A stretch of DNA of 64,000 nucleotides, taken from Actinokineospora enzanensis DSM 44649 (GTDB lineage: Bacteria > Actinomycetota > Actinomycetes > Mycobacteriales > Pseudonocardiaceae). Both the position numbers and the translations under genes were made by a program. Below the pieces are notes generated by a model. It did no database searches. It worked only from the letters and a program-made list of their open reading frames with translations, and was not told the origin of the DNA. The DNA lies in contig NZ_KB894425.1 in the NCBI RefSeq assembly GCF_000374445.1, positions 62,001 to 126,000 of the forward strand, in the 5' to 3' direction. This document shows, in pieces, positions 16,515 through 24,843 of this stretch (position 1 is its first letter; every line of letters starts with the position of its first letter).

Positions 16515-16537
16515 GCTCGTCTGGAGTGCAGACGAGC
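16515..16537. promoter_or_regulatory. Perfect dyad before the DUF4349 gene
   Basis: GCTCGTCTG (16515-16523) and CAGACGAGC (16529-16537) form a 9-bp perfect inverted repeat with a 5-base centre, 15 bases before the ATG. Position and lack of a T-run fit an operator or a 5' leader hairpin better than a terminator for the upstream gene. Confidence 0.5.
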
Positions 16538-16552
16538 TGAGGGAGACCAGGG

Positions 16553-17530
16553 ATGGTGCGAAGAACTGCCCGGGTGGCCGGGTTGGTGTTGACGGCGGGT
16601 GTGCTGATCGGGGCCGCGGCCTGTACGAGTACCCAGGGCGAGTCGGCCGCCGGGATGCCGATGATGACCGGGGTGCCCCAGCGGCCGGACACCGCGGGCG
16701 GGTACGACAGCGGCGGGGCGAAGGCCGAGGCCAACTCGGGTGCGGCGAGGGGAACCGGGGCAGCCCCGGAGGCGCCGGGGCAGTCGACGGGTGGGCCCGC
16801 GGTGCCGCAGCCGGGGGTGGACCGGAAGCTGGTGCGGACCGCGAGCCTGGAGCTGAGCTCGCCCAAGGTCGCCGACGCGGCCGCGAGCGCCCGGCGGGAG
16901 GCCGCCGCGGCGGGCGGCTACTCCGGTCAGGAGCAGGTGGACGACGACCTGGCGACATTGACCCTGTATGTGCCGTCCGACCGGCTGGACCAGGCGGTCG
17001 AGCGGCTGCGGGCGGTCGGGACGGTGCGCAACCAGGGGCAGACCGCGCAGGACGTGACCGAGCAGGTCGTCGATGTGGACAGTCGCATCGAGACCCAGCG
17101 GGCGAGCCTGAACCGGGTGCGCGCGCTGCTCGACCGGGCCACGTCGATGTCGGAGATCGTGCAGCTGGAGTCCGAGGTGTCCCGGCGCGAGTCGGACCTG
17201 GAGTCGCTGCTCAAGCGGCGGGATGCGCTGGCGGGCAGCGTCGCGATGTCCACGGTGAGCGTGCGGATCACCCGTGAGGGCGCGCCGGTGCCCGCGGTGG
17301 AGAACCGGGACTCGTTGGGCGGCGCGCTCGGCGACGGCTGGTCCGCGTTCGTGAGCACGGTCAAGGTCGTGGTGCTGGCCCTGGCCAGGCTGCTGCCGTT
17401 CGTTCTGGTCATCGGTGTGCCCGGCTATCTGATCTGGCGGGCCCGCCGGAATCGTCCTGGCAGGACGGTGTCGCCGCCGTCCGCGCCGACGTCGGTGCCG
17501 CCCGGTACCGGGACGGCGCACGAGGCGTGA
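16553..17530 (+). CDS. DUF4349 lipoprotein with C-terminal membrane helix
   Basis: 325 residues. The signal ends in a lipobox (IGAAAC) and is followed by a low-complexity Gly/Ala/Pro region to about residue 85. The DUF4349 domain (about 90-245) has the RKLVRTASLELSSPKV strand and a coiled-coil (VDVDSRIETQRASLNRVRAL, then SEIVQLESEVSRRESDLESL). One transmembrane helix (about 270-297) precedes a short basic tail. Such proteins are presumed surface sensors or organisers; no biochemical role is known. ATG 16553 follows a GGGAG site. A strong terminator follows. Confidence 0.8.
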   Translation: MVRRTARVAGLVLTAGVLIGAAACTSTQGESAAGMPMMTGVPQRPDTAGGYDSGGAKAEANSGAARGTGAAPEAPGQSTGGPAVPQPGVDRKLVRTASLELSSPKVADAAASARREAAAAGGYSGQEQVDDDLATLTLYVPSDRLDQAVERLRAVGTVRNQGQTAQDVTEQVVDVDSRIETQRASLNRVRALLDRATSMSEIVQLESEVSRRESDLESLLKRRDALAGSVAMSTVSVRITREGAPVPAVENRDSLGGALGDGWSAFVSTVKVVVLALARLLPFVLVIGVPGYLIWRARRNRPGRTVSPPSAPTSVPPGTGTAHEA

Positions 17531-17546
17531 GGGACGCGGGATGAGA

Positions 17547-17599
17547 GTCGCGGGGCGGTTCGAGCGAGGGGGAGTCGCGTTCTCGAACCGCCCCGCGAC
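17547..17599 (+). terminator. 18-bp-stem terminator after the DUF4349 gene
   Basis: GTCGCGGGGCGGTTCGAG (17547-17564) is perfectly complementary to 17582-17599 across a 17-base loop. It starts 17 bases after the stop codon. No T-run follows. Confidence 0.75.
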
Positions 17600-18015
17600 T
17601 GCCCGCTGCTTCCCGTGGCGGGGGGCACCCGGGAGCCTCGCGGGACCGGCGGCTCGGCAGGGGAGTCGAGCCGCGCGGGACGCCACCCGGACCAGGGAGT
17701 GCGTGGGAGCTGATCCGGCGCGGCTTAGGTCAACTTGTCAGATGCCGGACACCAGCACAAGGCCAACAGTTCCACCGATCGTGGATGTCGCAGACGGTTA
17801 GTAACTATTCGGTCACGACATTGCGTGTTCTTGCAACTATCCGTGCAAGATCCCTCGTTCGGACGCGGTTCGTACCCCCAAACGGGTGTTACGCGGTCGT
17901 GTTATCCCGCCGCCTGGTCCATCACACTTCGGCCGCCCGGTCCACGCCGGGACGCGCCCAGGCCGCGGCCGACCGCTCGGCGAGGCGGCCCGCGCCGGTC
18001 TGGCAGTCTTTCGCC
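17600..18015 (+). other. Noncoding interval before gpm1
   Basis: No gene is supported here. The stretch 17790-17900 is richer in A+T than its surroundings (TTAGTAACTATT near 17800) and contains a short stem, TCTTGCA (17829-17835) with TGCAAGA (17844-17850), so it probably carries the gpm1 promoter and leader. No operator was recognised. Confidence 0.35.
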
Positions 18016-18762
18016 ATGGCCATCGGAACCCTGGTGCTGCTCCGCCACGGCGAGAGCGTGTGGAACGCGCAAAACCTCTTCACCGGCTGGGTGGACGTCG
18101 CCCTGTCCGACAAGGGCGTCGCCGAGGCGACCCGCGGCGGCGCGCTGCTGCGCGAGGCCGGGATCCTCCCGGACGTCGTGCACACCTCGCTGCTGCGCCG
18201 GGCGATCACCACCGCGCACCTCGCGCTGGACGCCGCCGACCGGCTGTGGATCCCGGTCAGGCGGGACTGGCGGCTCAACGAGCGGCACTACGGCGCGCTG
18301 CAGGGCAAGGACAAGAAGCAGACCCTGGCGGAGTTCGGCGAGGAGCAGTTCAAGCTCTGGCGCCGCTCCTACGACACGCCGCCGCCGACCATCGAGCCGG
18401 GCAGCGAGTTCAGCCAGGACGCCGACCCGCGCTACGCCGACCTGGCCGGGCAGGCCCCGCTGGCCGAGTGCCTCCAGGACGTCGTGGCCCGGCTTCTGCC
18501 GTACTGGGACGCCGAGATCGTGCCCGACCTGCGCGCGGGCCGGACCGTGCTGGTCGCGGCGCACGGCAACTCGCTGCGCGCCCTGGTCAAGCACCTGGAC
18601 GGGATCTCCGACGCGGACATCGCCGGGCTCAACATTCCCACCGGCATCCCGCTGCGCTACGACCTGGACGACGACCTGAAGCCGGTCACCCCGGGCGGGC
18701 AGTACCTCGACCCGACCGCCGCCGAGGCCGCCATCAGCGCGGTCGCCAACCAGGGTCGCTGA
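18016..18762 (+). CDS. gpm1: 2,3-bisphosphoglycerate-dependent phosphoglycerate mutase
   Basis: 248 residues. It interconverts 3- and 2-phosphoglycerate in glycolysis through a phosphohistidine. The N-terminal [12 protein letters not shown] holds the catalytic His; [20 protein letters not shown] and the late [15 protein letters not shown] complete the dPGM site. The length matches the dPGM family. ATG 18016 begins directly at the conserved core; longer frames upstream are noncoding. Placement between the mshA cluster and senX3-regX3 matches mycobacterial gpm1. A hairpin terminator follows. Confidence 0.95.
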   Translation: MAIGTLVLLRHGESVWNAQNLFTGWVDVALSDKGVAEATRGGALLREAGILPDVVHTSLLRRAITTAHLALDAADRLWIPVRRDWRLNERHYGALQGKDKKQTLAEFGEEQFKLWRRSYDTPPPTIEPGSEFSQDADPRYADLAGQAPLAECLQDVVARLLPYWDAEIVPDLRAGRTVLVAAHGNSLRALVKHLDGISDADIAGLNIPTGIPLRYDLDDDLKPVTPGGQYLDPTAAEAAISAVANQGR

Positions 18763-18768
18763 GCCCTT

Positions 18769-18805
18769 CGGGCCGCCCGGTGCCACGTCCGCGTCGGGCG
18801 GCCCG
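18769..18805 (+). terminator. Hairpin terminator after gpm1
   Basis: CGGGCCGCCCG (18769-18779) pairs perfectly with CGGGCGGCCCG (18795-18805), loop 15 bases, starting seven bases after the stop. Confidence 0.65.
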
Positions 18806-19152
18806 CCCGAACCCCTTGGTGAACCCCGGTTCTTTTCGCGACCACCCTCGAATTGGACAAAGTGGACAGCCGGCCCGTCCATTTGAGAGTCCTTTGTAGT
18901 CCGCCGGGGGCGGCGTCGACGCGCCGGGCGCGAATGACACTACGAGGAATCATCGATCGGGGGCGTTCCCTCGAACGCTGGATGGCCGGCGCGGTATCTG
19001 GACGCCCGATGGCACGGCCCCGCTCGATTACTCGCCAGTAGGACACGGACGGGTGAACGAGGGTCGACTGAACGGGGAACAACCGGGCGCCCGGATGTCG
19101 GAACGGTCACCAATGCCCTGTCCGGGCTGGTCAAAGGCCCGGTCCGACTGCT
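18806..19152 (+). other. Noncoding interval before senX3
   Basis: No gene is supported. Two GGTGAAC strings occur (18815-18821 and 19052-19058) and a CTGAAC at 19068-19073; these resemble single halves of PHO-type boxes (GTTCACC) but the spacing does not form the known 11-base direct repeats, so RegX3 binding is only a possibility. Confidence 0.25.
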
Positions 19153-19158
19153 TACGAT
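19153..19158 (+). promoter_or_regulatory. -10 TACGAT for senX3 (leaderless)
   Basis: TACGAT is followed by seven bases and then the GTG start of the sensor kinase, so transcription would begin at or next to the start codon. Confidence 0.55.
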
Positions 19159-19165
19159 CCTTGAC

Positions 19166-20407
19166 GTGGCCGCACCGGTCTATCTCGCGCTGTCGCTCGG
19201 CACCCTGCTGATCGGCCTGTTCGTCGGCTTCCTGGTCGGTCGGTCCCGATCCAGGACCGCCGGCCGCACGCCGACCGGCCCCACGGTCGCCGAACTGGTC
19301 GAACGGATCATTCTGTCCACCCACACCGGCGTGGTCGTGCTCAACAGGTTCGGCGATGTGGTGATCCACAACCCGCGCGCCGAAGAGCTCGGCCTGGTCC
19401 GCAACAACCGCGTCGACGACCGGGCCCGCAAGGCCGCCGAGGTCGTCGTGGAGACCGGCGACCCCATCGAGGTCGACCTGTCCCCGCTGGAGGCACGCGG
19501 CGGCCGCACCCCGGAGGCGGTGCTCGGCGAGGTCCGCCCGCTCGGCGACGGGTTCACCGCCGTCGACGCCGACGACCAGTCCGACGCGGTCCGCCTGGAG
19601 GCCACCCGCCGGGACTTCGTGGCCAACGTCAGCCACGAGCTCAAGACTCCGGTCGGCGCCATGGCGCTGCTGGCCGAGGCGGTGCTGGACGCCGCCGACG
19701 ACCCGGTCGAGGTACGCCGGTTCACCACCAAGATCCTGCACGAGGGCAACCGGCTGGGCACCCTGGTCACCGAGCTGATCGCGCTGTCCCGGCTGCAGGG
19801 CGCCGAGCGCCTGCCCGAGATGAACACCGTCGACGTGGACGCCGTGGTGCGCGAGGCGATGGGCCGCGCGCAGCTGGTCATGGAGTCCACCGGCATCGAC
19901 GTCACCACCGACGAGGAGAGCGGCCTGCTCGTCCAGGGCGACCGCACCCTGCTCGTCACCGCACTGTCCAACCTGCTGGAGAACGCCCTCGCCTACTCCC
20001 CGCCCGGCAGCCCGGTGTCGATGAGCCGCACGCTCGCCGACGGGTTCGTCGAGATCGCGGTCACCGACCGCGGCATCGGCATCGCCGAGGAGGAGCAGCA
20101 GCGGGTGTTCGAGCGCTTCTACCGGGTGGACAAGGCCCGCTCGCGGGCCACCGGCGGCACCGGTCTGGGCCTGGCCATCGTCAAGCACGTAGCGGCCAAC
20201 CACGGCGGCGAGGTGCGGCTGTGGAGCAAGCCGGGCCTCGGGTCCACCTTCACCCTGCGCGTCCCCGCGCACGTCGAGTCCCCCGGCTCCGGCACGGCCG
20301 CGGCCTCGACCACCACGAACGGCGCGGAGCTGGCCAAGGTCGGCAGCCGCGCGACGCTGCCGTCGAAATCCGACGGCGTCGCGACCGATCACGGAGGAAT
20401 GGCATGA
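19166..20407 (+). CDS. senX3: SenX3-type phosphate-responsive sensor histidine kinase
   Basis: 413 residues. One N-terminal membrane helix (about 5-25), a PAS-like sensor region (40-135), then HisKA with the phospho-acceptor His157 in NVSHELKTP and an HATPase domain: N-box NLLENALAYSP, G1 DRGIGIAEEEQ, F-box VFERFYR, G2 GGTGLGLAIVKH. SenX3 controls RegX3 and, with the Pst system, the response to phosphate starvation. GTG 19166 is fixed by the -10 element. The ATGA overlap with regX3 couples the two genes. The C-terminal tail after residue 375 is low-complexity. Confidence 0.92.
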   Translation: MAAPVYLALSLGTLLIGLFVGFLVGRSRSRTAGRTPTGPTVAELVERIILSTHTGVVVLNRFGDVVIHNPRAEELGLVRNNRVDDRARKAAEVVVETGDPIEVDLSPLEARGGRTPEAVLGEVRPLGDGFTAVDADDQSDAVRLEATRRDFVANVSHELKTPVGAMALLAEAVLDAADDPVEVRRFTTKILHEGNRLGTLVTELIALSRLQGAERLPEMNTVDVDAVVREAMGRAQLVMESTGIDVTTDEESGLLVQGDRTLLVTALSNLLENALAYSPPGSPVSMSRTLADGFVEIAVTDRGIGIAEEEQQRVFERFYRVDKARSRATGGTGLGLAIVKHVAANHGGEVRLWSKPGLGSTFTLRVPAHVESPGSGTAAASTTTNGAELAKVGSRATLPSKSDGVATDHGGMA

Positions 20408-21093
20408 CGAGAGTGCTGATCGTCGAGGACGAGGAGTCCTTCGCCGACCCGCTTGCCTTCCTGTTGCGCAAGGAGGGTTTCACCGCCGCGGTGGCCGTGA
20501 CCGGCCAGCAGGCGCTGGAGGAGTTCGACCGCAACGGCGCGGACATCGTGCTGCTGGACCTGATGCTGCCGGGGATGAGCGGCACCGACGTGTGCAAGGC
20601 GCTGCGCCAGCGCTCCGCCGTGCCGGTGATCATGGTGACGGCCCGGGACAGCGAGATCGACAAGGTGGTCGGCCTGGAGCTGGGCGCCGACGACTACGTG
20701 ACCAAGCCCTACTCGGCGCGCGAGCTGATCGCCCGGGTGCGCGCGGTGCTCCGCCGCGGCGGCGAGGCGGGCGGCGACGGCGAGCTGCTGCCCCAGGTGC
20801 TCGCGGCCGGACCGGTCCGGATGGACGTCGAGCGGCACGTGGTCACTGTGGACGGCACCGACATCCCGTTGCCGCTCAAGGAGTTCGACCTGCTGGAGTA
20901 CCTGCTGCGCAACGTCGGCCGGGTGCTCACCCGCGGCCAGCTGATCGACCGGGTGTGGGGGGCGGACTACGTCGGCGACACCAAGACGCTGGACGTGCAC
21001 GTGAAGCGGCTGCGCTCGAAGATCGAACCGGACCCGGCCTCGCCGCGGCACCTGGTCACGGTGCGCGGCCTCGGCTACAAGTTCGAGTCCTGA
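20404..21093 (+). CDS. regX3: RegX3-type OmpR-family response regulator
   Basis: 229 residues. Receiver: EDEE acidic pocket, phospho-acceptor Asp52 in VLLDLMLPGMSG, Thr79 and Lys101 in YVTKPYSARELIARV. The C-terminal winged helix (about 130-228) has the OmpR signature LPLKEFDLLEYLLRN and VWGADYVGDTKTLDVHVKRL. It activates phosphate-scavenging genes in relatives. ATG 20404 overlaps the senX3 stop. The exopolyphosphatase gene downstream fits a phosphate regulon. Confidence 0.94.
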   Translation: MTRVLIVEDEESFADPLAFLLRKEGFTAAVAVTGQQALEEFDRNGADIVLLDLMLPGMSGTDVCKALRQRSAVPVIMVTARDSEIDKVVGLELGADDYVTKPYSARELIARVRAVLRRGGEAGGDGELLPQVLAAGPVRMDVERHVVTVDGTDIPLPLKEFDLLEYLLRNVGRVLTRGQLIDRVWGADYVGDTKTLDVHVKRLRSKIEPDPASPRHLVTVRGLGYKFES

Positions 21094-21114
21094 CCGGCCC
21101 GGCCGACCACACTG

Positions 21115-21120
21115 TACGGT
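21115..21120 (+). promoter_or_regulatory. -10 TACGGT for ppx (leaderless)
   Basis: TACGGT lies seven bases before the GTG at 21128. Confidence 0.45.
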
Positions 21121-21127
21121 TCCGCAC

Positions 21128-22081
21128 GTGCGCCTCGGTGTCCTAGACGTCGGTTCCAACACCGTCCACCTGCTCGTGGTGGACGCTCGTCGGGGTGCCC
21201 ACCCCACGCCCGCCAGGTCGGAGAAAACCGTGCTGCGGCTGGCCGAACGGATCACCCCGTCCGGCCAACTGTCCAAGGTGGGCGCCGACGAGCTGGTCGC
21301 GGCCGTGGCCGCGGCGAAGGCATCCTCCGCGCGGCTGGGCTGCGCGGACCTGATGGCGTTCGCCACCTCGGCGGTGCGCGAGGCGGGCAACTCCGCCGCC
21401 GTGCTGCGCCGGGTGGCCAAGGAGACCGGGGTGGACCTGCGGGTGCTCTCCGGTGAGGACGAGGCCCGCTACACCTTCCTCGCGGCCCGCCGCTGGTACG
21501 GCTGGTCGGCGGGGAACCTGCTGGTCCTGGACATCGGCGGCGGCTCGCTGGAGATCGCCGCCGGGATCGACGAGGACCCGGACTTCGCCTGGTCGCTGCC
21601 GCTGGGCGCGGGCAGGCTCACCCGCACCCGGTTCACCGCCGACCCGCCCGGCCGCGACCAGGTCGAGCGCACCGCGGAGTGGATCGCCGCCGAGCTGGCC
21701 CCGGTGGCCCGCCGGGTGGTCAAGTACGGGCCGTTCGACCGGGCGGTGGCCACCTCCAAGACCTTCCGCACGCTGGCGCGGCTGACCGGGGCGGCGCCGT
21801 CCTCGGCCGGTCCGCTGGTGCCCAGGGTGCTCACCGACACCGCGCTCAGCCAGCTCATCGCGTTCATCTCCCGGATGTCGGCGGCCGACCTGGCCCAGCT
21901 GGAGGGGGTCAGCCCCAGCCGGGCGCACCAACTGGTGGCCGGTGCGCTGGTGGCGCAGGCCACTATGCGAGCGTTGTCACTGCCCGCGGTGGAGATCGGG
22001 CCGTGGGCGTTGCGCGAGGGCGTGATCCTGCGACGGCTGGACCAGACGAATGGCGAGGACCAGACTGTCTCCTCGGACTGA
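21128..22081 (+). CDS. ppx: Ppx/GppA exopolyphosphatase
   Basis: 317 residues of the ASKHA ATPase fold. N-terminal phosphate loop LDVGSNTVHLLV, then FATSAVREAGN and the second loop LVLDIGGGSLEI. This is the short two-domain Ppx form, equivalent to Rv0496 (PPX1), which removes terminal phosphate from short polyphosphate. It lacks the C-terminal HD-type domain of E. coli Ppx. It has its own promoter behind regX3, and phosphate metabolism links the three genes. Confidence 0.9.
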   Translation: MRLGVLDVGSNTVHLLVVDARRGAHPTPARSEKTVLRLAERITPSGQLSKVGADELVAAVAAAKASSARLGCADLMAFATSAVREAGNSAAVLRRVAKETGVDLRVLSGEDEARYTFLAARRWYGWSAGNLLVLDIGGGSLEIAAGIDEDPDFAWSLPLGAGRLTRTRFTADPPGRDQVERTAEWIAAELAPVARRVVKYGPFDRAVATSKTFRTLARLTGAAPSSAGPLVPRVLTDTALSQLIAFISRMSAADLAQLEGVSPSRAHQLVAGALVAQATMRALSLPAVEIGPWALREGVILRRLDQTNGEDQTVSSD

Positions 22082-22178
22082 ACATGATCCGGACGGCCGC
22101 CCCCGGCGACGGTAGGGTGCCGCCAGCGAAGCGTGCGGGCACTGGACGGATCTGCCCGCACGGGGCACGGTGGAGTGG

Positions 22179-23873
22179 ATGAGTCAAGAAGGCGGTTCGG
22201 AGCGCACGCAGCGCACTGTGGCCGAGTTGCTGGCCAAGTACGGCGGCAACTCGGGCGAGAGCGCACCCAGGCGGCGGCGCCGCAAGCCCGACGACGCCTC
22301 GGACACCGCACCTCAGGCGATCATCGACCGGGTGCTGTCGGACAGCGGCAAGATGCTGCCGATCCGCGAGGACGCCGCGCCGCACGAGCGCGCCTCGCAC
22401 CGCCAGGGCCGCCAGCCGTCCCCGCCGCCACCGGTGCGCGGGTCCGAGCCCGCGACGCCGCCCGGCGGCAGGCGGGCCGACCGCGTGCGCGGACCGGGCA
22501 CGCCCGCGGGCTCGGCCGTGAACGGGCGCGCCGACCTGGGCCAACCGCCGACCGAGCAGCACCCGCCGGTGCGCCCGACGCCGCGTGCGGACGGGCCGCC
22601 CACCGAGCACCATCCGCCGGTGTCCCCGGAGCCCCGTCCGGGTGGGCACGGCGACCAGGCCCCGCTCGGCGCCCGACAGGCGCCGCCGCGGGTCGAGCAG
22701 CCGCGCCCGGAGGTCCACCCGGACCAGCGCAGGCGCGTCGAGCCGCGCGGTCCCGAACAGCGTGGCCCGGAACAGCGTGGCCCGGAACAGCGTGGTCCTG
22801 AGCGGCCCACGGCCAGACCGTCGGTCGAGCCGCGTCGGGAGCCCGAGCAGCCGCTTCCCCAGCAGCAGGCGCACCGCCCGCTCGGCGCGCGGCCGGACGC
22901 GGGCGAACCGCACACCGAGCAGCTGCCCCGGGTGCCCGCGGCGGACGAGCCGGACCCGGGCGAGCCGCCCGCTGGCCTGGCCAAGGGGCCGAACCGGGCC
23001 CCGCTGGTGCCGCGCCGCGGGCCGGGCAACGCCCGCCGCCCGCAGCTCAACCAGCCCACGCAGCAGAGCCCGGCGGCCCAGCCGTCCCAGCAGCTGCCGA
23101 TCCCGCAGCCGTCCCAGCAACTACCGGTGCCGCAGCCCTCGCAGCAGCTACCGGTCCCGCAGCCGTCCCAGCAGCTGCCCGTGCCGCAGCCGTCGCAGCA
23201 GCTGCCGGTGCCGCCGGGCGCGCAGAGCGGTCGGCCGTCGCGGCCCGGGTTCCCGCCCGGCCGGCCGCCGGGCGAGTTCGCGGGCGACTCGGCCGAGACC
23301 GCGGTCGATCCGGACGGCCCGCCCGCCGAGTTCCACGAGGAGTACGAGGGCTTCGACGAGAAGGCGGCCAACCGGTTCACCGACTACCGGGCGCACGACG
23401 ACTTCGCCGAGCCCGGCGACCGCGACGGGGCCGACGGCCCGCGCGCGGACCGGACCCGGCGCGGGGTCGACGTGCTCGACGACGAGCGCGACGAGTTCGC
23501 CGACGGGGACCGCGACTACCCGGACTACGACGATGACCGGGACGACCGGGACCGGGACGACCGGGACTCCGACGGATTCGACGACGAGGACGACGAGCGC
23601 GCCCCCGCCTCGGCAGGCCGGGAGTGGCTGATCATGGTCGGCCAGCTCGGCCTCGGCGTGGTCGGCGGCGCGGTCGTCTGGCTGGCGTTCAACTGGCTGT
23701 GGCGGGCGTTGCCCGCGGCCGCGCTGGTCGGCGCGCTGGTCGTGATCGTCGGCCTGGTGCTGATCGTGCGGAAGGTGCGGCGCGCCGAGGACCTGCAGAC
23801 CACCGTGCTCGCGGTGCTGGTCGGCCTGCTCGCCACGGTGTCCCCGGCGGCGTTGCTGCTGCTCGGTCGTTGA
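22179..23873 (+). CDS. Proline-rich repeat protein with C-terminal membrane segment (Rv0497-like)
   Basis: 564 residues. A short conserved N-terminus (RTVAELLAKYGGN, about 10-30) is followed by some 400 disordered residues rich in Pro, Arg and Gln. These contain a five-residue GPEQR repeat and five copies of a nine-residue PSQQLPVPQ repeat. An acidic Asp/Arg stretch (about 430-475) precedes two to three hydrophobic segments (about 483-564) that anchor it in the membrane. Function is unknown. It is almost twice the length of Rv0497 because of the repeats. ATG 22179 (MSQEGG) is preferred to the in-frame GTG nine bases upstream. Confidence 0.75.
   Translation: MSQEGGSERTQRTVAELLAKYGGNSGESAPRRRRRKPDDASDTAPQAIIDRVLSDSGKMLPIREDAAPHERASHRQGRQPSPPPPVRGSEPATPPGGRRADRVRGPGTPAGSAVNGRADLGQPPTEQHPPVRPTPRADGPPTEHHPPVSPEPRPGGHGDQAPLGARQAPPRVEQPRPEVHPDQRRRVEPRGPEQRGPEQRGPEQRGPERPTARPSVEPRREPEQPLPQQQAHRPLGARPDAGEPHTEQLPRVPAADEPDPGEPPAGLAKGPNRAPLVPRRGPGNARRPQLNQPTQQSPAAQPSQQLPIPQPSQQLPVPQPSQQLPVPQPSQQLPVPQPSQQLPVPPGAQSGRPSRPGFPPGRPPGEFAGDSAETAVDPDGPPAEFHEEYEGFDEKAANRFTDYRAHDDFAEPGDRDGADGPRADRTRRGVDVLDDERDEFADGDRDYPDYDDDRDDRDRDDRDSDGFDDEDDERAPASAGREWLIMVGQLGLGVVGGAVVWLAFNWLWRALPAAALVGALVVIVGLVLIVRKVRRAEDLQTTVLAVLVGLLATVSPAALLLLGR
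22749..22805 (+). repeat. 15-bp tandem repeat encoding GPEQR
   Basis: Units GGTCCCGAACAGCGT, GGCCCGGAACAGCGT and GGCCCGGAACAGCGT run from 22749 to 22793, followed by a diverged partial copy. Two adjacent units are identical. Confidence 0.8.
23079..23213 (+). repeat. 27-bp tandem repeat, five copies
   Basis: Five consecutive 27-base units each encode QPSQQLPxP. They differ mostly at third positions (CAGCTG/CAACTA/CAGCTA, GTGCCG/GTCCCG), so selection keeps the peptide while the DNA has drifted. Confidence 0.85.
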
Positions 23874-24667
23874 CCCGGATCCCGGTCGGCCTGTCCACCG
23901 CCTCGGTGTGGCCGCGGACCGCGTCCACCGGGTTCGCGCTGGCCGCAGAGCTGGGCTACGACGGCGTCGAGGTGATGGTCTGGGCCGACCCGCTCAGCCA
24001 GGACGTCCCCGGCCTGCGCAAGCGGTCGGCGCGCACCGGGGTGCCGGTGCTGGCGGTGCACGCGCCGTGCCTGCTGATCACCCAGCGGGTCTGGTCGGCA
24101 GATCCCGAGGTGCGGCTGCGCCGGGCGGTCGAGGCGGCGCAGGACCTGGGGGCGGGCACGGTCGTGGTGCACCCGCCGTTCCGCTGGCAGCGCCGCTACG
24201 CCGACGGGTTCGCCGATCTCGTGGCGGAGCTGGAGGCGGACAGCGGGGTCGCGGTCGCGGTGGAGAACATGTTCCCGGTCCGGCGCGGCCTCGGGGCGCG
24301 GTCGGTGGAGATGACCGCGTTCCGCCCGTCGATCGACCCCACCGACGTTGGCCACCGCAACTACACGCTCGACCTGTCGCACACCGCGGCCGCCCGGGTC
24401 GACGCGCTGGCCCTGGCCGGGCGGATGGGCGCCGGGCTGCGCCACCTGCACCTGGCGGACGGCACCGGACTGCCGAAGGACGAACATCTCGTGCCGGGGC
24501 GGGGGAACCAGCCGTGCGCGGCGGTGTGCCGGGCGTTGGCGGCGGGCGGGTTCGACGGTCAGGTCGTGGTGGAGATCAGCACCCGGCGCGCGCGGACATC
24601 GGAACAGCGGATGAATGATCTCGCCGAGGCGCTCCGGTTCGCCCGGACACATCTCGGTGGACACTGA
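23870..24667 (+). CDS. Sugar phosphate isomerase/epimerase-like TIM barrel (Rv0498-like)
   Basis: 265 residues of the AP endonuclease 2/xylose-isomerase-like TIM barrel. Metal-site strands are seen in YDGVEVMVW, VLAVHAPCLL, TVVVHPPFRWQ, VAVENMFP, TLDLSHTAA and HLHLADGTG. TTG 23870 overlaps the preceding stop (TTGA); homologues begin at this point. The true reaction is not established for this subfamily. It is conserved directly after the Rv0497-like gene in mycobacteria. Confidence 0.82.
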   Translation: MTRIPVGLSTASVWPRTASTGFALAAELGYDGVEVMVWADPLSQDVPGLRKRSARTGVPVLAVHAPCLLITQRVWSADPEVRLRRAVEAAQDLGAGTVVVHPPFRWQRRYADGFADLVAELEADSGVAVAVENMFPVRRGLGARSVEMTAFRPSIDPTDVGHRNYTLDLSHTAAARVDALALAGRMGAGLRHLHLADGTGLPKDEHLVPGRGNQPCAAVCRALAAGGFDGQVVVEISTRRARTSEQRMNDLAEALRFARTHLGGH

Positions 24668-24831
24668 CCGGTAGGTGCCGACCAGTAGGCGCTGTCCGTC
24701 GGACACCGGGAAGTCGGTGTCGGAAAGCCGCATCGGGGCGGCTGACTTATGTGGACGATGAGTGGACATTAGGCGGTTCAGCGGAAAGGTGGGACGACCG
24801 GACGGATGATGGCTCGATAGGACATGGGCCG

Positions 24832-24837
24832 TACAGT
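24832..24837 (+). promoter_or_regulatory. -10 TACAGT for proline dehydrogenase (leaderless)
   Basis: TACAGT is six bases before the GTG at 24844. Confidence 0.5.
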
Positions 24838-24843
24838 CTCATC

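Noticed and set aside
18806-19152. PHO-box operator for RegX3 before senX3
   Set aside because: Single GGTGAAC strings occur, but not as the 11-base direct repeats known for PhoP/RegX3 sites.
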